A DNA stretch of 64,000 nucleotides from Clostridiales bacterium VE202-21 (lineage in GTDB: Bacteria > Bacillota > Clostridia > Lachnospirales > Lachnospiraceae): positions 1 through 64,000 of the forward strand of contig BAIF02000026.1 in NCBI GenBank assembly GCA_000509105.1, in the 5' to 3' direction. Made by a program: the position numbers and the translations under genes. Under the pieces are notes generated by a model. The model was not told the DNA's origin, did no database searches, and was given only the letters and a program-made list of their open reading frames with translations. Shown here piece after piece: positions 26,490 to 34,892 of this stretch (position 1 is the first letter of the stretch; the number at the start of each line of letters is the position of its first letter).

Positions 26490-28007
26490 ATGTATAAAGC
26501 AGAACTGATCATAAACAAAGACTTTCGGAAAGCAGAAATTAATCCTCTTCTATATGGTTCATTTGTAGAACATATGGGAAGGGTGGTCTATAGCGGGATC
26601 TATGAGCCGGGACACCAGGAAGCGGACGAGGACGGGTTCCGTAAAGATGTGATTTCGAAAGTGAAGGAGATGGGCGTTACCTGTGTCAGGTATCCGGGAG
26701 GGAATTTTGTATCCTGTTACAACTGGAAGGATGGCGTGGGAAAAAAAGAGGAAAGGCCCAGGCTCAGGGAAATAGCATGGAAATCCATAGAGACAAACCA
26801 ATTTGGCACAGATGAATTTATGGACTGGGCCAAAAAGGCAGAGATCACGCCTCTATTTGCGGTAAATCTCGGAACGAGGGGCGTGGAAAATGCAGTGTCG
26901 CTTTTGGAATACTGTAATCTGCCGGCGGGAACCCGATATAGTGACTGGAGATGTGAAAATGGCCATGAGGATCCTTATGGGATCCCGATATGGTGTCTGG
27001 GGAACGAGATGGACGGGATATGGCAGATTGGACACAAAACCCCCGAAGACTATGGAAAACTGGCGGGGCAGACAGCGCATGCCATGAAATCTCTGGATCC
27101 AAATATAAAGACAGTGGTATGCGGGAGTTCTTCAACAGATGTGGCAACGTATACAGAATGGGAAAGAATTGTATTGGAATACACTTATGAATTTGCAGAT
27201 TATATTTCCCTGCACCAATATTACGGCGGACAGGAGAGAGGAACGGATGAATTCCTGTCACAGTCTGTAGAAATGGAAGAATATATTCAGACAGTCATCG
27301 GAATCTGTGATACTGTAAGAAGCAAAAAGCGGTCAGATAAAAAAATCGATATCTGTTTTGATGAATGGGGAGTTTGGGAGATTCCCGGCGGGGAAGTGGC
27401 GGATTCTGTTGCTGCCAGAGACTGGGAGGTGGCGCCTGCATTCAGCGAACAGATCTACACGATGGAGGATGCTCTGCTCTTTGCAAGTATGCTGATGGCC
27501 ATGATTAAAAACTGTGAAAGAGTAAAAGCGGCATGTCAGTCCCTGCTTACAAACATCAGTGCCGCTATCATGACTGAACAGGGAGCTGGTGTCTGGGTAC
27601 AGCCGATTTTTTACCCATTTTCTCATATGGCTGCATATGGGAGAGGCGTTCTAATGGAGAGCGTCTTAAAGGCGCCGTCTTATCGGACTAAGAAAAATAA
27701 AGAGGTTCCATATTTGGATCAGGTGGCCATCCTCAATGAAGAAGCAAATGAATTGGTTATATTTCTTGTGAACAGAAGAAACGAATCAGCAGAATTGAAT
27801 GTAAATCTGCAGGGATTCTATATGGGACATGAGGCAGAACATACCGTTTTATTCCATAACGATATAAAGGCAGATAATAGATGCAATCATGAAAATGTAA
27901 TGCCACTGTGCGGCCGGATCGCGCTGGCCGAAAATACAAAGATAGACTGTAAAATAAGACCGTATTCTTGGAATATGATACGGGTTCAGGTGAAGCAATA
28001 TGAATAG
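26490..28007 (+). CDS. abfA: GH51 alpha-L-arabinofuranosidase
   Basis: 505 residues, no signal peptide, so it is an intracellular enzyme removing terminal arabinofuranose from imported oligosaccharides. The family layout is intact: RYPGGNFVSCYNWKDGVG near the N-terminus, acid/base Glu173 in WCLGNEMDG, nucleophile Glu292 in CFDEWGVW, and a C-terminal beta-sandwich. The catalytic spacing is typical of GH51. It lies 12 bp after the permease gene and overlaps the next gene by 8 bp. Confidence 0.95.
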   Translation: MYKAELIINKDFRKAEINPLLYGSFVEHMGRVVYSGIYEPGHQEADEDGFRKDVISKVKEMGVTCVRYPGGNFVSCYNWKDGVGKKEERPRLREIAWKSIETNQFGTDEFMDWAKKAEITPLFAVNLGTRGVENAVSLLEYCNLPAGTRYSDWRCENGHEDPYGIPIWCLGNEMDGIWQIGHKTPEDYGKLAGQTAHAMKSLDPNIKTVVCGSSSTDVATYTEWERIVLEYTYEFADYISLHQYYGGQERGTDEFLSQSVEMEEYIQTVIGICDTVRSKKRSDKKIDICFDEWGVWEIPGGEVADSVAARDWEVAPAFSEQIYTMEDALLFASMLMAMIKNCERVKAACQSLLTNISAAIMTEQGAGVWVQPIFYPFSHMAAYGRGVLMESVLKAPSYRTKKNKEVPYLDQVAILNEEANELVIFLVNRRNESAELNVNLQGFYMGHEAEHTVLFHNDIKADNRCNHENVMPLCGRIALAENTKIDCKIRPYSWNMIRVQVKQYE

Positions 28008-28980
28008 AGAAAATTATGTGACTACGTTATACAATACCCCTTTTATAACTAACAGGGCAGACCCGCAGGTATACAGACATTTTGATGGGATGTATTATTT
28101 TACAGCATCTGTGCCGGAATATGACAGGATTGTATTAAGACGGGCCAATTGCCTGAAAGGCCTGGCGGAGGCAGAAGAAAAAATTTTGTGGAAACGGCAT
28201 TTGTCAGGAAAACAAAGTATTCATATCTGGGCGCCGGAGCTCCATTATCTATGGGGGAAATGGTACATTTATTACGCAGCGGGCGACGTGGATGATATTT
28301 GGGCTATCAGGCCTTATGTGCTGGAGTGTAAAGGCAATGATCCGTTTCTGGATGAATGGGAAGAGCTGGGACAGATGCAGTCGGCGGACGGTGATGAATT
28401 TTCATTTCAGGACTTTTCTTTGGATGCCACAATTATGGAGCACAATGAAGAATACTACTATATCTGGGCCGAGAAAACGGGAACAGGGAAAAAGATTTCG
28501 AATTTGTACATTGCGGTAATGGAACGGCCAAACAAACTTGCAACCCCGCAGGTACTGCTGTCAACACCTGATTATCAGTGGGAACGGATTGGTTTTTGGG
28601 TGAATGAAGGTCCCGCAGTCATAAAACATGATCAGATGATATATGTGGTTTATTCTGCCAGTGAGACCGGTAAGGCGTATTGTATGGGATTGCTGTCTGT
28701 CCATGAATCTGAGGACATACTTGACCCTAATAATTGGAAGAAAAGCAGGAATCCGGTCTTATGTACGGATGAGGAAAAAGGGGTTTTTGGACCGGGCCAC
28801 AATTCTTTTGTGAAATCAGAAGATGGAACAAAAGATATCTGTGTATTTCATGCCCGCTGTTATGATGAGATTACAGGAGATCCGTTATACGATCCGAACC
28901 GCCATACAATGATGATCGAAGTGGTGTGGGACGAAAACGGAAGGCCTGTATTTGATTTGGGCAAGAAGTATTTGTTGTGA
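28000..28980 (+). CDS. GH43-family glycoside hydrolase
   Basis: 326 residues, one five-bladed beta-propeller domain without signal peptide. Catalytic features: the base Asp in ITNRADPQVYRHFDGMYY, IHIWAPELHYLWGKWYIYYA, the pKa-setting Asp in FSLDATIMEH, and the acid Glu in VNEGPAVIKH. Most likely an arabinofuranosidase or arabinanase-like enzyme acting in the cytoplasm beside GH51. Its start overlaps the abfA stop, which indicates coupling. Confidence 0.9.
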   Translation: MNRENYVTTLYNTPFITNRADPQVYRHFDGMYYFTASVPEYDRIVLRRANCLKGLAEAEEKILWKRHLSGKQSIHIWAPELHYLWGKWYIYYAAGDVDDIWAIRPYVLECKGNDPFLDEWEELGQMQSADGDEFSFQDFSLDATIMEHNEEYYYIWAEKTGTGKKISNLYIAVMERPNKLATPQVLLSTPDYQWERIGFWVNEGPAVIKHDQMIYVVYSASETGKAYCMGLLSVHESEDILDPNNWKKSRNPVLCTDEEKGVFGPGHNSFVKSEDGTKDICVFHARCYDEITGDPLYDPNRHTMMIEVVWDENGRPVFDLGKKYLL

Positions 28981-29013
28981 TATGAAGTCGCGTTGTGTTT
29001 CTTAAAAAAACTA

Positions 29014-29042
29014 TTGACAAGCATATCAATTAGTGCTAATCT
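29014..29042 (+). promoter_or_regulatory. Promoter of rplJ-rplL
   Basis: TTGACA (29014-29019), 17-bp spacer, TAATCT (29037-29042), placed just before the L10 leader. Confidence 0.75.
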
Positions 29043-29048
29043 AATATA

Positions 29049-29170
29049 GCAATTGACTGCCGAAGACAGCAGGTGCCGTAAGGCATAAGTTTGAACCGCC
29101 TGCCGAGGAAGATCATGATTCTTAATGTGAATTATTGAGCCTCTGTGTCTTTGGACACAGAGGCTTTTAT
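29049..29170 (+). ncRNA. Ribosomal protein L10 leader with terminator
   Basis: The 5' leader contains the conserved L10-leader elements GACAGCAGGTGC and CCTGCCGAGG. A perfect 11-bp hairpin follows (29139-29149 with 29154-29164, loop TTTG) and then TTTTATTTTT. Binding of L10(L12)4 to such leaders is known to cause premature termination in Firmicutes, giving feedback on rplJ-rplL. Confidence 0.85.
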
Positions 29171-29215
29171 TTTTGGCAGTACACGCACAAATAAAATAAG
29201 GAGGTGTACCAGAAC

Positions 29216-29800
29216 GTGGCAAAAGTTGAATTAAAACAACCAATCGTAGAGGCAATTTCAGAAGAGATTAAAGATGCTCAGTCAGTTGTTCTTGTTGACT
29301 ACCGTGGATTGACAGTAGCTCAGGATACAGAACTTCGTAAACAGCTCAGAGAAGCAGGTATTATTTACAAAGTATACAAGAACACCATGATTAAGAGAGC
29401 GATCGAAGGAACTGAGTTCGAAGGACTTACAGATTGTCTGGAAGGACCAAGCGCTATCGCAATCTCTAAAGAAGATGCAACAGCACCGGCCAGAATCCTT
29501 TGCAAGTTTGCAAAAGATGCACAGAAACTTGAGTTAAAGGGCGGCGTAGTTGAAGGGAATGTATATGACGTAGCTGGATTGACAGAACTGTCCAAGATTC
29601 CTTCAAGAGAAGAGTTACTTTCCAAATTGCTTGGAAGTATGCAGTCACCTATTACCAATTTTGCTCGTGTTATCAAGCAGATTGCAGAACAGGGCGGCGC
29701 AGATGCATGTGCAGCTGAAGCGGCTCCGGCAGCAGAAGAAGCTCCGGCTGAGACAGCAGAAGCTCCTGCAGAGGAAGCAGCAGAGACACCGGCTGAGTAA
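29216..29800 (+). CDS. rplJ: 50S ribosomal protein L10
   Basis: 194-residue L10 with a GTG start (29216) after AAGGAGGTG. The conserved start is AKVELKQPIVEAIS, and VVLVDYRGLTVAQDTELRKQ follows. The C-terminus carries an unusual tail of about 30 residues rich in Ala, Glu and Pro (EEAPAETAEAPAEEAAETP), beyond the L7/L12-binding helix; such tails occur in some Clostridia. It anchors the L12 stalk and governs the upstream leader. Confidence 0.95.
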   Translation: MAKVELKQPIVEAISEEIKDAQSVVLVDYRGLTVAQDTELRKQLREAGIIYKVYKNTMIKRAIEGTEFEGLTDCLEGPSAIAISKEDATAPARILCKFAKDAQKLELKGGVVEGNVYDVAGLTELSKIPSREELLSKLLGSMQSPITNFARVIKQIAEQGGADACAAEAAPAAEEAPAETAEAPAEEAAETPAE

Positions 29801-29899
29801 GCCGATCTGGATTACCTGAGATTTCAGGGGAACCGAAAAGCGAAAATTAAAAATGAGGCCCAAAAGCCCGGAAAATAATCTAAAATGGAGGATATTAAA

Positions 29900-30277
29900 A
29901 TGGCTAAATTGACAGCAGCTGAAATGATCGAAGCGATCAAAGAGTTATCAGTATTAGAATTAAATGAATTAGTAAAAGCTTGTGAAGAAGAATTTGGTGT
30001 GTCTGCAGCAGCAGGCGTTGTAGTTGCAGCAGCAGGAGACGGAGCAGGTGCAGCAGCAGAAGAGAAAGATGAGTTTGATGTAGAGCTCGTATCCGCTGGA
30101 TCTTCTAAGGTTAAAGTAATCAAAGTTGTTCGTGAGATCACAGGACTTGGATTAAAAGAAGCAAAAGAATTAGTTGACGGAGCACCGAAGGTAGTGAAAG
30201 AAGCAGTTTCTAAGGCAGAAGCTGAAGAACTCAAAGCTAAACTGGAAGGTGAAGGAGCAGAAGTTAACCTGAAATAA
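29900..30277 (+). CDS. rplL: 50S ribosomal protein L7/L12
   Basis: 125 residues. N-terminal dimerisation domain ([20 protein letters not shown]), flexible Ala-Gly hinge ([16 protein letters not shown]) and C-terminal factor-binding domain with [21 protein letters not shown] chose the ATG at 29900 because homology starts there; the in-frame ATG at 29885 overlaps the ribosome site GGAGG. Confidence 0.97.
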   Translation: MAKLTAAEMIEAIKELSVLELNELVKACEEEFGVSAAAGVVVAAAGDGAGAAAEEKDEFDVELVSAGSSKVKVIKVVREITGLGLKEAKELVDGAPKVVKEAVSKAEAEELKAKLEGEGAEVNLK

Positions 30278-30308
30278 TTTGGTGCTTTTGTAACGGAAAC
30301 GCTTATAA

Positions 30309-30345
30309 ACAGCCATATCTGCTTTACTGCGGATATGGCTGTTTT
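30309..30345 (+). terminator. Terminator of rplJ-rplL
   Basis: Stem ACAGCCATATC / GATATGGCTGT with a loop of about 12 bases, followed by TTTTTG. Confidence 0.85.
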
Positions 30346-30392
30346 TGTGATGCAAGGCAGCAGTCCAGGCTTTCATGAACTGGGACGATATA

Positions 30393-30434
30393 AAAAAATA
30401 GTAAGGCGCGAAAAGACCTTGCCAACTATTTTTT
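30393..30434. terminator. Second, bidirectional terminator-like hairpin
   Basis: AAAAAATAGT pairs with ACTATTTTTT, with inner AAGG/CCTT. The T-run and A-run make it usable on either strand. It lies between the rplL terminator and the potassium-uptake promoter. Confidence 0.5.
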
Positions 30435-30520
30435 ATGCATCGCACGTAAGAGGCCAAAATACTGCCGCTAAGTGCTCGTAGCTATAAAAATTTCTCTGTG
30501 ATTTTCGTTTCGATTAAGGA

Positions 30521-30549
30521 TTGACAACCTGAACTTTCAGTCCTATAAT
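30521..30549 (+). promoter_or_regulatory. Promoter of the potassium-uptake operon
   Basis: Consensus TTGACA (30521-30526), 17 bp, TATAAT (30544-30549), about 65 bp before the first gene. I saw no c-di-AMP riboswitch in the leader. Confidence 0.8.
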
Positions 30550-30614
30550 GCATATATCTAATAGTAGAGAAATACAGTGTCAGAGAAGCAGTTGAGCAGG
30601 CAGGAGTAAGGGAT

Positions 30615-31049
30615 ATGAAGATGAAAAGTGAAAATAAAATAATCATTGCTATCTGTTTATTTACTGTACTGCTATTTACTGTAAGTCTGCTTGTCTCAGG
30701 GCATTCAATAACATCTGTGCAGCACAGGGACCGTTCTGCTCCCAGCGGGGCACAGATCAGCCGTGCGGACGGTCATCTGGCAGATTCAGCTGTATCCGAC
30801 AGAGGGGCGCGGGTATCGTCTTTTTCTGCGGGCAGAGAACAGAGCCCTAATCACTGGAATCTGAAGGGAAAGGTCTATTTTGATTCTATTTTGGCTGTTT
30901 TATTCAAAATAGCTGTAATTCCATGCGTTATTTTATTGATGTTCCATTTTGTGAGGGATGTGAATACACTTCTATGGAGGATAGTATTCGGATTTGTGCA
31001 TGAGCAGGATGGGAAGAAAAGAACAGGCGCTTTCTGTACAGTCTTATAA
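30615..31049 (+). CDS. Unknown membrane protein upstream of trkH
   Basis: 144 residues, not recognised. It has an N-terminal hydrophobic helix (about residues 8-28), an extracellular-type loop of about 65 residues rich in Ser, Arg, Asp and His, and a second helix (about 92-112), then a short basic tail. It could start at 30615 or at the ATG at 30621. It is first in the operon, 29 bp before trkH, so an accessory or sensory role in K+ uptake is possible but unproven. Confidence 0.7.
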   Translation: MKMKSENKIIIAICLFTVLLFTVSLLVSGHSITSVQHRDRSAPSGAQISRADGHLADSAVSDRGARVSSFSAGREQSPNHWNLKGKVYFDSILAVLFKIAVIPCVILLMFHFVRDVNTLLWRIVFGFVHEQDGKKRTGAFCTVL

Positions 31050-31078
31050 TTATAGTGCGAAAGGAAGCGTTAATTATT

Positions 31079-32395
31079 GTGAATTTCATATTGCAGGCGG
31101 GAAAAGAGTTCTTTAAGAAGCAGTCGCCGGCCCGGCTGATTACGCTGGGGTTTGCCGGTGTGATTCTTTTGGGGACCGTATTATTGAAGCTGCCGGTTTC
31201 TCTCAGAGAGGGAGCCGAGGTACATTGGATCGACGCTCTGTTTACTTCCACAAGCGCTGTCTGCGTGACGGGGCTGATAGCGATTGATACGGCAGAGCAT
31301 TTTACGGTTTTCGGCAGAACGGTTGTGGCGCTGCTGATACAGATCGGCGGCCTGGGCGTGACCTCTGTTGGCGTGGGCATAATACTGGCAGCAGGGAGAA
31401 AGATTGGCTTCAAAGAAAGGCTGCTGGTGAAAGAGGCACTGAACGTAAGCGGTTTTCAGGGCATGGTCATACTTGTGAAGCATGTGCTCTTTATGACACT
31501 GTGCTTCGAGGGAGTAGGAGCGGTCTTGAGTTTTCTGGTGTTTGTACAGAAATACTCACCCCTGGATGCGCTGGGAATCAGCATGTTTCATTCGATAGCC
31601 GCATTTAATAACTCGGGGTTTGATATTCTGGGAGGGCTGACAAACCTGATACCGTATCAGGGCAACGTGCTCCTGAATCTGACAACATGCGGACTGATTA
31701 TATTCGGCGGCCTGGGATTTCTGGTCATTCTGGATGTACTGAAAAACAGAAACTTCCGGCGGCTGTCCCTTCATTCTAAAGCGGTGATCTTCACCAGCGT
31801 TGTATTGCTTGCGGTGGGGACGTTATCACTAAAGTGTACGGAAGACATAACCTGGCTGGGGGCCTTTTTTCAGAGCGTTTCTGCCAGGACTGCGGGATTC
31901 TCAACATATCCGATTGGAAGCTTTACTTCCGCGGGACTATTTATCCTGACGATACTGATGTTTATCGGAGCCTCACCGGGCTCAACCGGAGGCGGCATTA
32001 AGACAAGTACATTGTTTGTACTTCTCAATATTATTAAAAGTACGGCAACAAACCAGCACTGTACTGCGTTTAAGCGGAAAATCCCGGAAAAAGTGGTGTT
32101 TAAGGCGTTTATCATTACAATGTTATCGATGATTGTAGTTTGTGCGTCAACATTTACCATGTGTATACTCGAACCGGAGTATTCCTTTATGCAGCTGCTC
32201 TTTGAATGTACGTCTGCCTTTGGAACGGTAGGGCTCTCCACGGGCATTACGCCGGATTTGAGTATAGCGGGTAAGCTGGTGATCATAATGACGATGTTTA
32301 TCGGAAGGCTGGGGGCGCTTACAATTGTTACAATGTGGAGCTTTAAACAACCGTCCACCGCGGTATTTACCGAGGAAAATATTACAATTGGTTAG
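31079..32395 (+). CDS. TrkH/KtrB-family potassium uptake channel protein
   Basis: 438-residue K+ translocating subunit with four M1-P-M2 repeats. The four selectivity loops can be seen: STSAVCVTGLIAID, AFNNSGFDILGG, SARTAGFSTYPIG and AFGTVGLSTGITPD. A GTG start at 31079 is chosen, with AAGGAAG 9 bases upstream; an earlier in-frame GTG at 31055 is possible. Partner of the next gene, which encodes the gating ring. Confidence 0.93.
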   Translation: MNFILQAGKEFFKKQSPARLITLGFAGVILLGTVLLKLPVSLREGAEVHWIDALFTSTSAVCVTGLIAIDTAEHFTVFGRTVVALLIQIGGLGVTSVGVGIILAAGRKIGFKERLLVKEALNVSGFQGMVILVKHVLFMTLCFEGVGAVLSFLVFVQKYSPLDALGISMFHSIAAFNNSGFDILGGLTNLIPYQGNVLLNLTTCGLIIFGGLGFLVILDVLKNRNFRRLSLHSKAVIFTSVVLLAVGTLSLKCTEDITWLGAFFQSVSARTAGFSTYPIGSFTSAGLFILTILMFIGASPGSTGGGIKTSTLFVLLNIIKSTATNQHCTAFKRKIPEKVVFKAFIITMLSMIVVCASTFTMCILEPEYSFMQLLFECTSAFGTVGLSTGITPDLSIAGKLVIIMTMFIGRLGALTIVTMWSFKQPSTAVFTEENITIG

Positions 32396-32407
32396 GAGTT
32401 GAAGAGG

Positions 32408-33079
32408 ATGTTGAAAGAAGAATTATCAGAAAGTTATGGGATTATAGGATTAGGCAGGTTCGGGACAGCGCTTGCGCAAAAACTGGCTGAAGCCGGCAGG
32501 GAAGTGATTGTGGTAGACCGATGTGAATATAAGGTAAAGGAACTGCGGCGTTATACGGATTTTGCGTATGTTGCCGATGAATTGACGAAGGAAGTGCTGG
32601 AGGAGATCGGCATTCAAAACTGTGATACGGTTGTTGTCTGCATCGGTGAGAAGATTGACACCAGCATCCTTGTTACCCTCAATGTAGTCAATCTTGGTGT
32701 TAAGCGGGTCATTGCAAAGGCCATCAGCAGAGACCAAGGGGAGGTGCTGGAGAAGATTGGCGCCGAGGTTGTATATCCGGAGCGCGATATGGCCCTGCGC
32801 CTGGCTAAGAAAATGCTGGTAAGCAGCGTGATGGATTCGATTACACTGGACAATAATGTTGAGATATCGGAAGTTATGGTGCCGCTGAGGGTGATAGGAA
32901 AAAGCCTGGAGGAGACACGGTTCAGGCAGAAAACCGGATTAAATATTATTGCGATCCAACATAAAGGAATAACCGAAACGGAGATCAGTCCGGGGTATAT
33001 ATTTTCAGAAGGCGATATACTTGTTGTGATTGGAAAATCGGAGAACGTCAGCAGATATGAAGGCAGCCTGCTGGCTTAG
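32408..33079 (+). CDS. TrkA/KtrA-family potassium uptake regulatory protein
   Basis: 223 residues: RCK_N domain with GLGRFGTALAQKLAEAGREV for nucleotide binding and acidic IVVDRCE, then RCK_C (TrkA_C) with EISEVMVPLRVIGKSLEET. It forms the cytosolic ring gating TrkH/KtrB with ATP/ADP or c-di-AMP. The ATG at 32408 is used; the TTG at 32399 directly abuts the ribosome site. Confidence 0.93.
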   Translation: MLKEELSESYGIIGLGRFGTALAQKLAEAGREVIVVDRCEYKVKELRRYTDFAYVADELTKEVLEEIGIQNCDTVVVCIGEKIDTSILVTLNVVNLGVKRVIAKAISRDQGEVLEKIGAEVVYPERDMALRLAKKMLVSSVMDSITLDNNVEISEVMVPLRVIGKSLEETRFRQKTGLNIIAIQHKGITETEISPGYIFSEGDILVVIGKSENVSRYEGSLLA

Positions 33080-33094
33080 AAAGGTGGGGTTTTT

Positions 33095-34519
33095 ATGCGG
33101 AAAACAAAAATTATCTGTACCCTTGGACCGGCTACTGACCGGGAAGGGGTTCTGGAACAGCTGGTCAGAGACGGTATGGATGTGGCGAGGTTCAATTTTT
33201 CTCATGGGAACTATGAGGAACAGAAAAAACGTTTGGATGAGCTGAAGGCAGTCCGGCAGCGGCTGGATAAGCCGATAGCCGCTCTTCTGGATACAAAGGG
33301 ACCGGAGATCCGGCTCTGTAGGTTTAAAGAGGGCAGAGTGGAGCTGAGAGAAGGGCAGGAGTTTCTTCTGACACCGGAAGAGATAGAAGGCACACAGGAG
33401 GCGGTATCGGTTACTTATGCGGATCTATATAAAGATGTAAAACCAGGGGACAGCATTCTGATAGATGACGGACTGGTGGGGCTGGCCGTGGAGCGGATCG
33501 AAGGCAGTTCTGTATGCTGCAGGGTTGTGAATGGAGGCGTGGTCTCTGACCATAAGGGCGTGAATCTTCCGGGAGTCAATGTAAATATGCCTTTTATCAG
33601 TCAGAAGGACCGGGAGGATATTCTGTTTGGGATTCGGGAAGGGTTTGATTTTATTGCCGCATCCTTTACCCGTTCTGCGGAAGATGTAAATGAGATCAGG
33701 AAGATTCTGGATGAAAACGGAGGTGAATTTATTAATATTATCGCCAAGATTGAGAATCAGCAGGGCGTGGACAATATCGACAGTATTATTGAGGCAGCCG
33801 ACGGCATCATGATTGCCCGGGGGGATATGGGGGTAGAGATACCGCTGGAGGAAGTTCCTGTGATACAGAAGGCCGTCATTGGAAAAGTGTACAATGCCGG
33901 GAAGCAGGTGATCACGGCTACGCAGATGCTGGATTCTATGATGAAAAATCCACGGCCTACCAGGGCAGAGACGACTGACGTTGCAAATGCAATTTACCAG
34001 GGAACAAGTGCAATTATGCTGTCCGGGGAGACGGCAGCCGGACGTTACCCGGTGGAAGCGCTGCGTACGATGGTGAAGATCGCGGTGCGGACGGAGAGTG
34101 ACATCGATTATAATCAGCTGTTCAGCATACGCGGCAGGGAGAGCAGGACGGATATGACGACAGCCATTTCACATGCTACATGTATGACTGCAATTGACCT
34201 GCGGGCTAAGGCAATTATAACGGTAAGCAAGTCCGGGCGTACGGCGCGTATGATATCAAAGTACCGTCCGGGGTGCATGATTGTAGGGTGTTCACCGGAT
34301 GAGCATACGTGCCGCCAGCTGAACCTGTCATGGGGTGTACTGCCGGTGCATATCCGGGAGGAGTATAGTATGGAAATTCTGTTTTTGCATGCCACCGAGG
34401 CCGCAGAGAAGAAGGGCTATGTAGAAAACGGGGAAATAGTTGTGCTGACAGCAGGAGTGCCTTTGGGTAAATCCGGAAACACCAACCTGCTGAAAACTAC
34501 ATTAGTGGGCGAATATTAG
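33095..34519 (+). CDS. pyk: Pyruvate kinase
   Basis: 474-residue pyruvate kinase, making pyruvate and ATP from phosphoenolpyruvate. Seen: KIICTLGPATD, MDVARFNFSHG, LLDTKGPEIRL, the catalytic IIAKIENQQGVDNID, and signature IMIARGDMGVEIPLEEVP. It lacks the extra C-terminal PEP-utiliser-like domain found in Bacillus enzymes. It lies 15 bp after the K+ regulator gene, so it is probably co-transcribed; many pyruvate kinases need K+, which gives the linkage a possible meaning. Confidence 0.95.
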   Translation: MRKTKIICTLGPATDREGVLEQLVRDGMDVARFNFSHGNYEEQKKRLDELKAVRQRLDKPIAALLDTKGPEIRLCRFKEGRVELREGQEFLLTPEEIEGTQEAVSVTYADLYKDVKPGDSILIDDGLVGLAVERIEGSSVCCRVVNGGVVSDHKGVNLPGVNVNMPFISQKDREDILFGIREGFDFIAASFTRSAEDVNEIRKILDENGGEFINIIAKIENQQGVDNIDSIIEAADGIMIARGDMGVEIPLEEVPVIQKAVIGKVYNAGKQVITATQMLDSMMKNPRPTRAETTDVANAIYQGTSAIMLSGETAAGRYPVEALRTMVKIAVRTESDIDYNQLFSIRGRESRTDMTTAISHATCMTAIDLRAKAIITVSKSGRTARMISKYRPGCMIVGCSPDEHTCRQLNLSWGVLPVHIREEYSMEILFLHATEAAEKKGYVENGEIVVLTAGVPLGKSGNTNLLKTTLVGEY

Positions 34520-34544
34520 CAGCTTTGAATAATTACGGTAAAAA

Positions 34545-34592
34545 GCCTCATTTGTAAAGCGAAGGATAAGCTTTATGAATGGGGCATTTTAA
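34545..34592 (+). terminator. Terminator after pyk
   Basis: 16-base arms (34545-34560 and 34570-34585) pair fully if three G-U pairs are allowed, loop GAAGGATAA, followed by ATTTTAAT. Confidence 0.75.
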
Positions 34593-34618
34593 TGTGTCTG
34601 GGTATACGATAAATCAAT

Positions 34619-34689
34619 GTTGTACACATACAACTTTTAAAATTATATGCACAGAATACAAAAAAACGGGAGTAGTTGTATGTACATTT
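34619..34689 (+). promoter_or_regulatory. AraR-type operators upstream of araR
   Basis: Two related sites: GTTGTACACATACAAC (34619-34634, perfect inverted arms) and AGTTGTATGTACATTT (34674-34689). Both resemble the B. subtilis AraR operator core TTGTACGTACAA; the second has the same 2-bp centre, the first a 4-bp centre. They are 55 bp apart, about five helical turns, which would allow looping. Autoregulation is the likely role; I could not place the -35/-10 boxes with confidence. Confidence 0.6.
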
Positions 34690-34892
34690 ATGAAAGACTC
34701 CGTCTTGAATTTAAAAAAAATATATAATAAAGTTATAGTATAACTAAAGGATATATTGAACACATGTTTCTATGGGGAAGCCTTTAAAGCAAAGCCGTAA
34801 ATAAGGTATATCCAGGGAACCCCCTTAATACAGGCTCCTGGGTGGGAGAGAAATTAAAGGGAACGCAGACAATAAGGGAAGGGAGGGAATCT

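Noticed and set aside
30430-30614. c-di-AMP (ydaO-type) riboswitch before the potassium operon
   Set aside because: Expected because such riboswitches often control K+ uptake, but the leader is only about 60 bases after the promoter and lacks the conserved elements.
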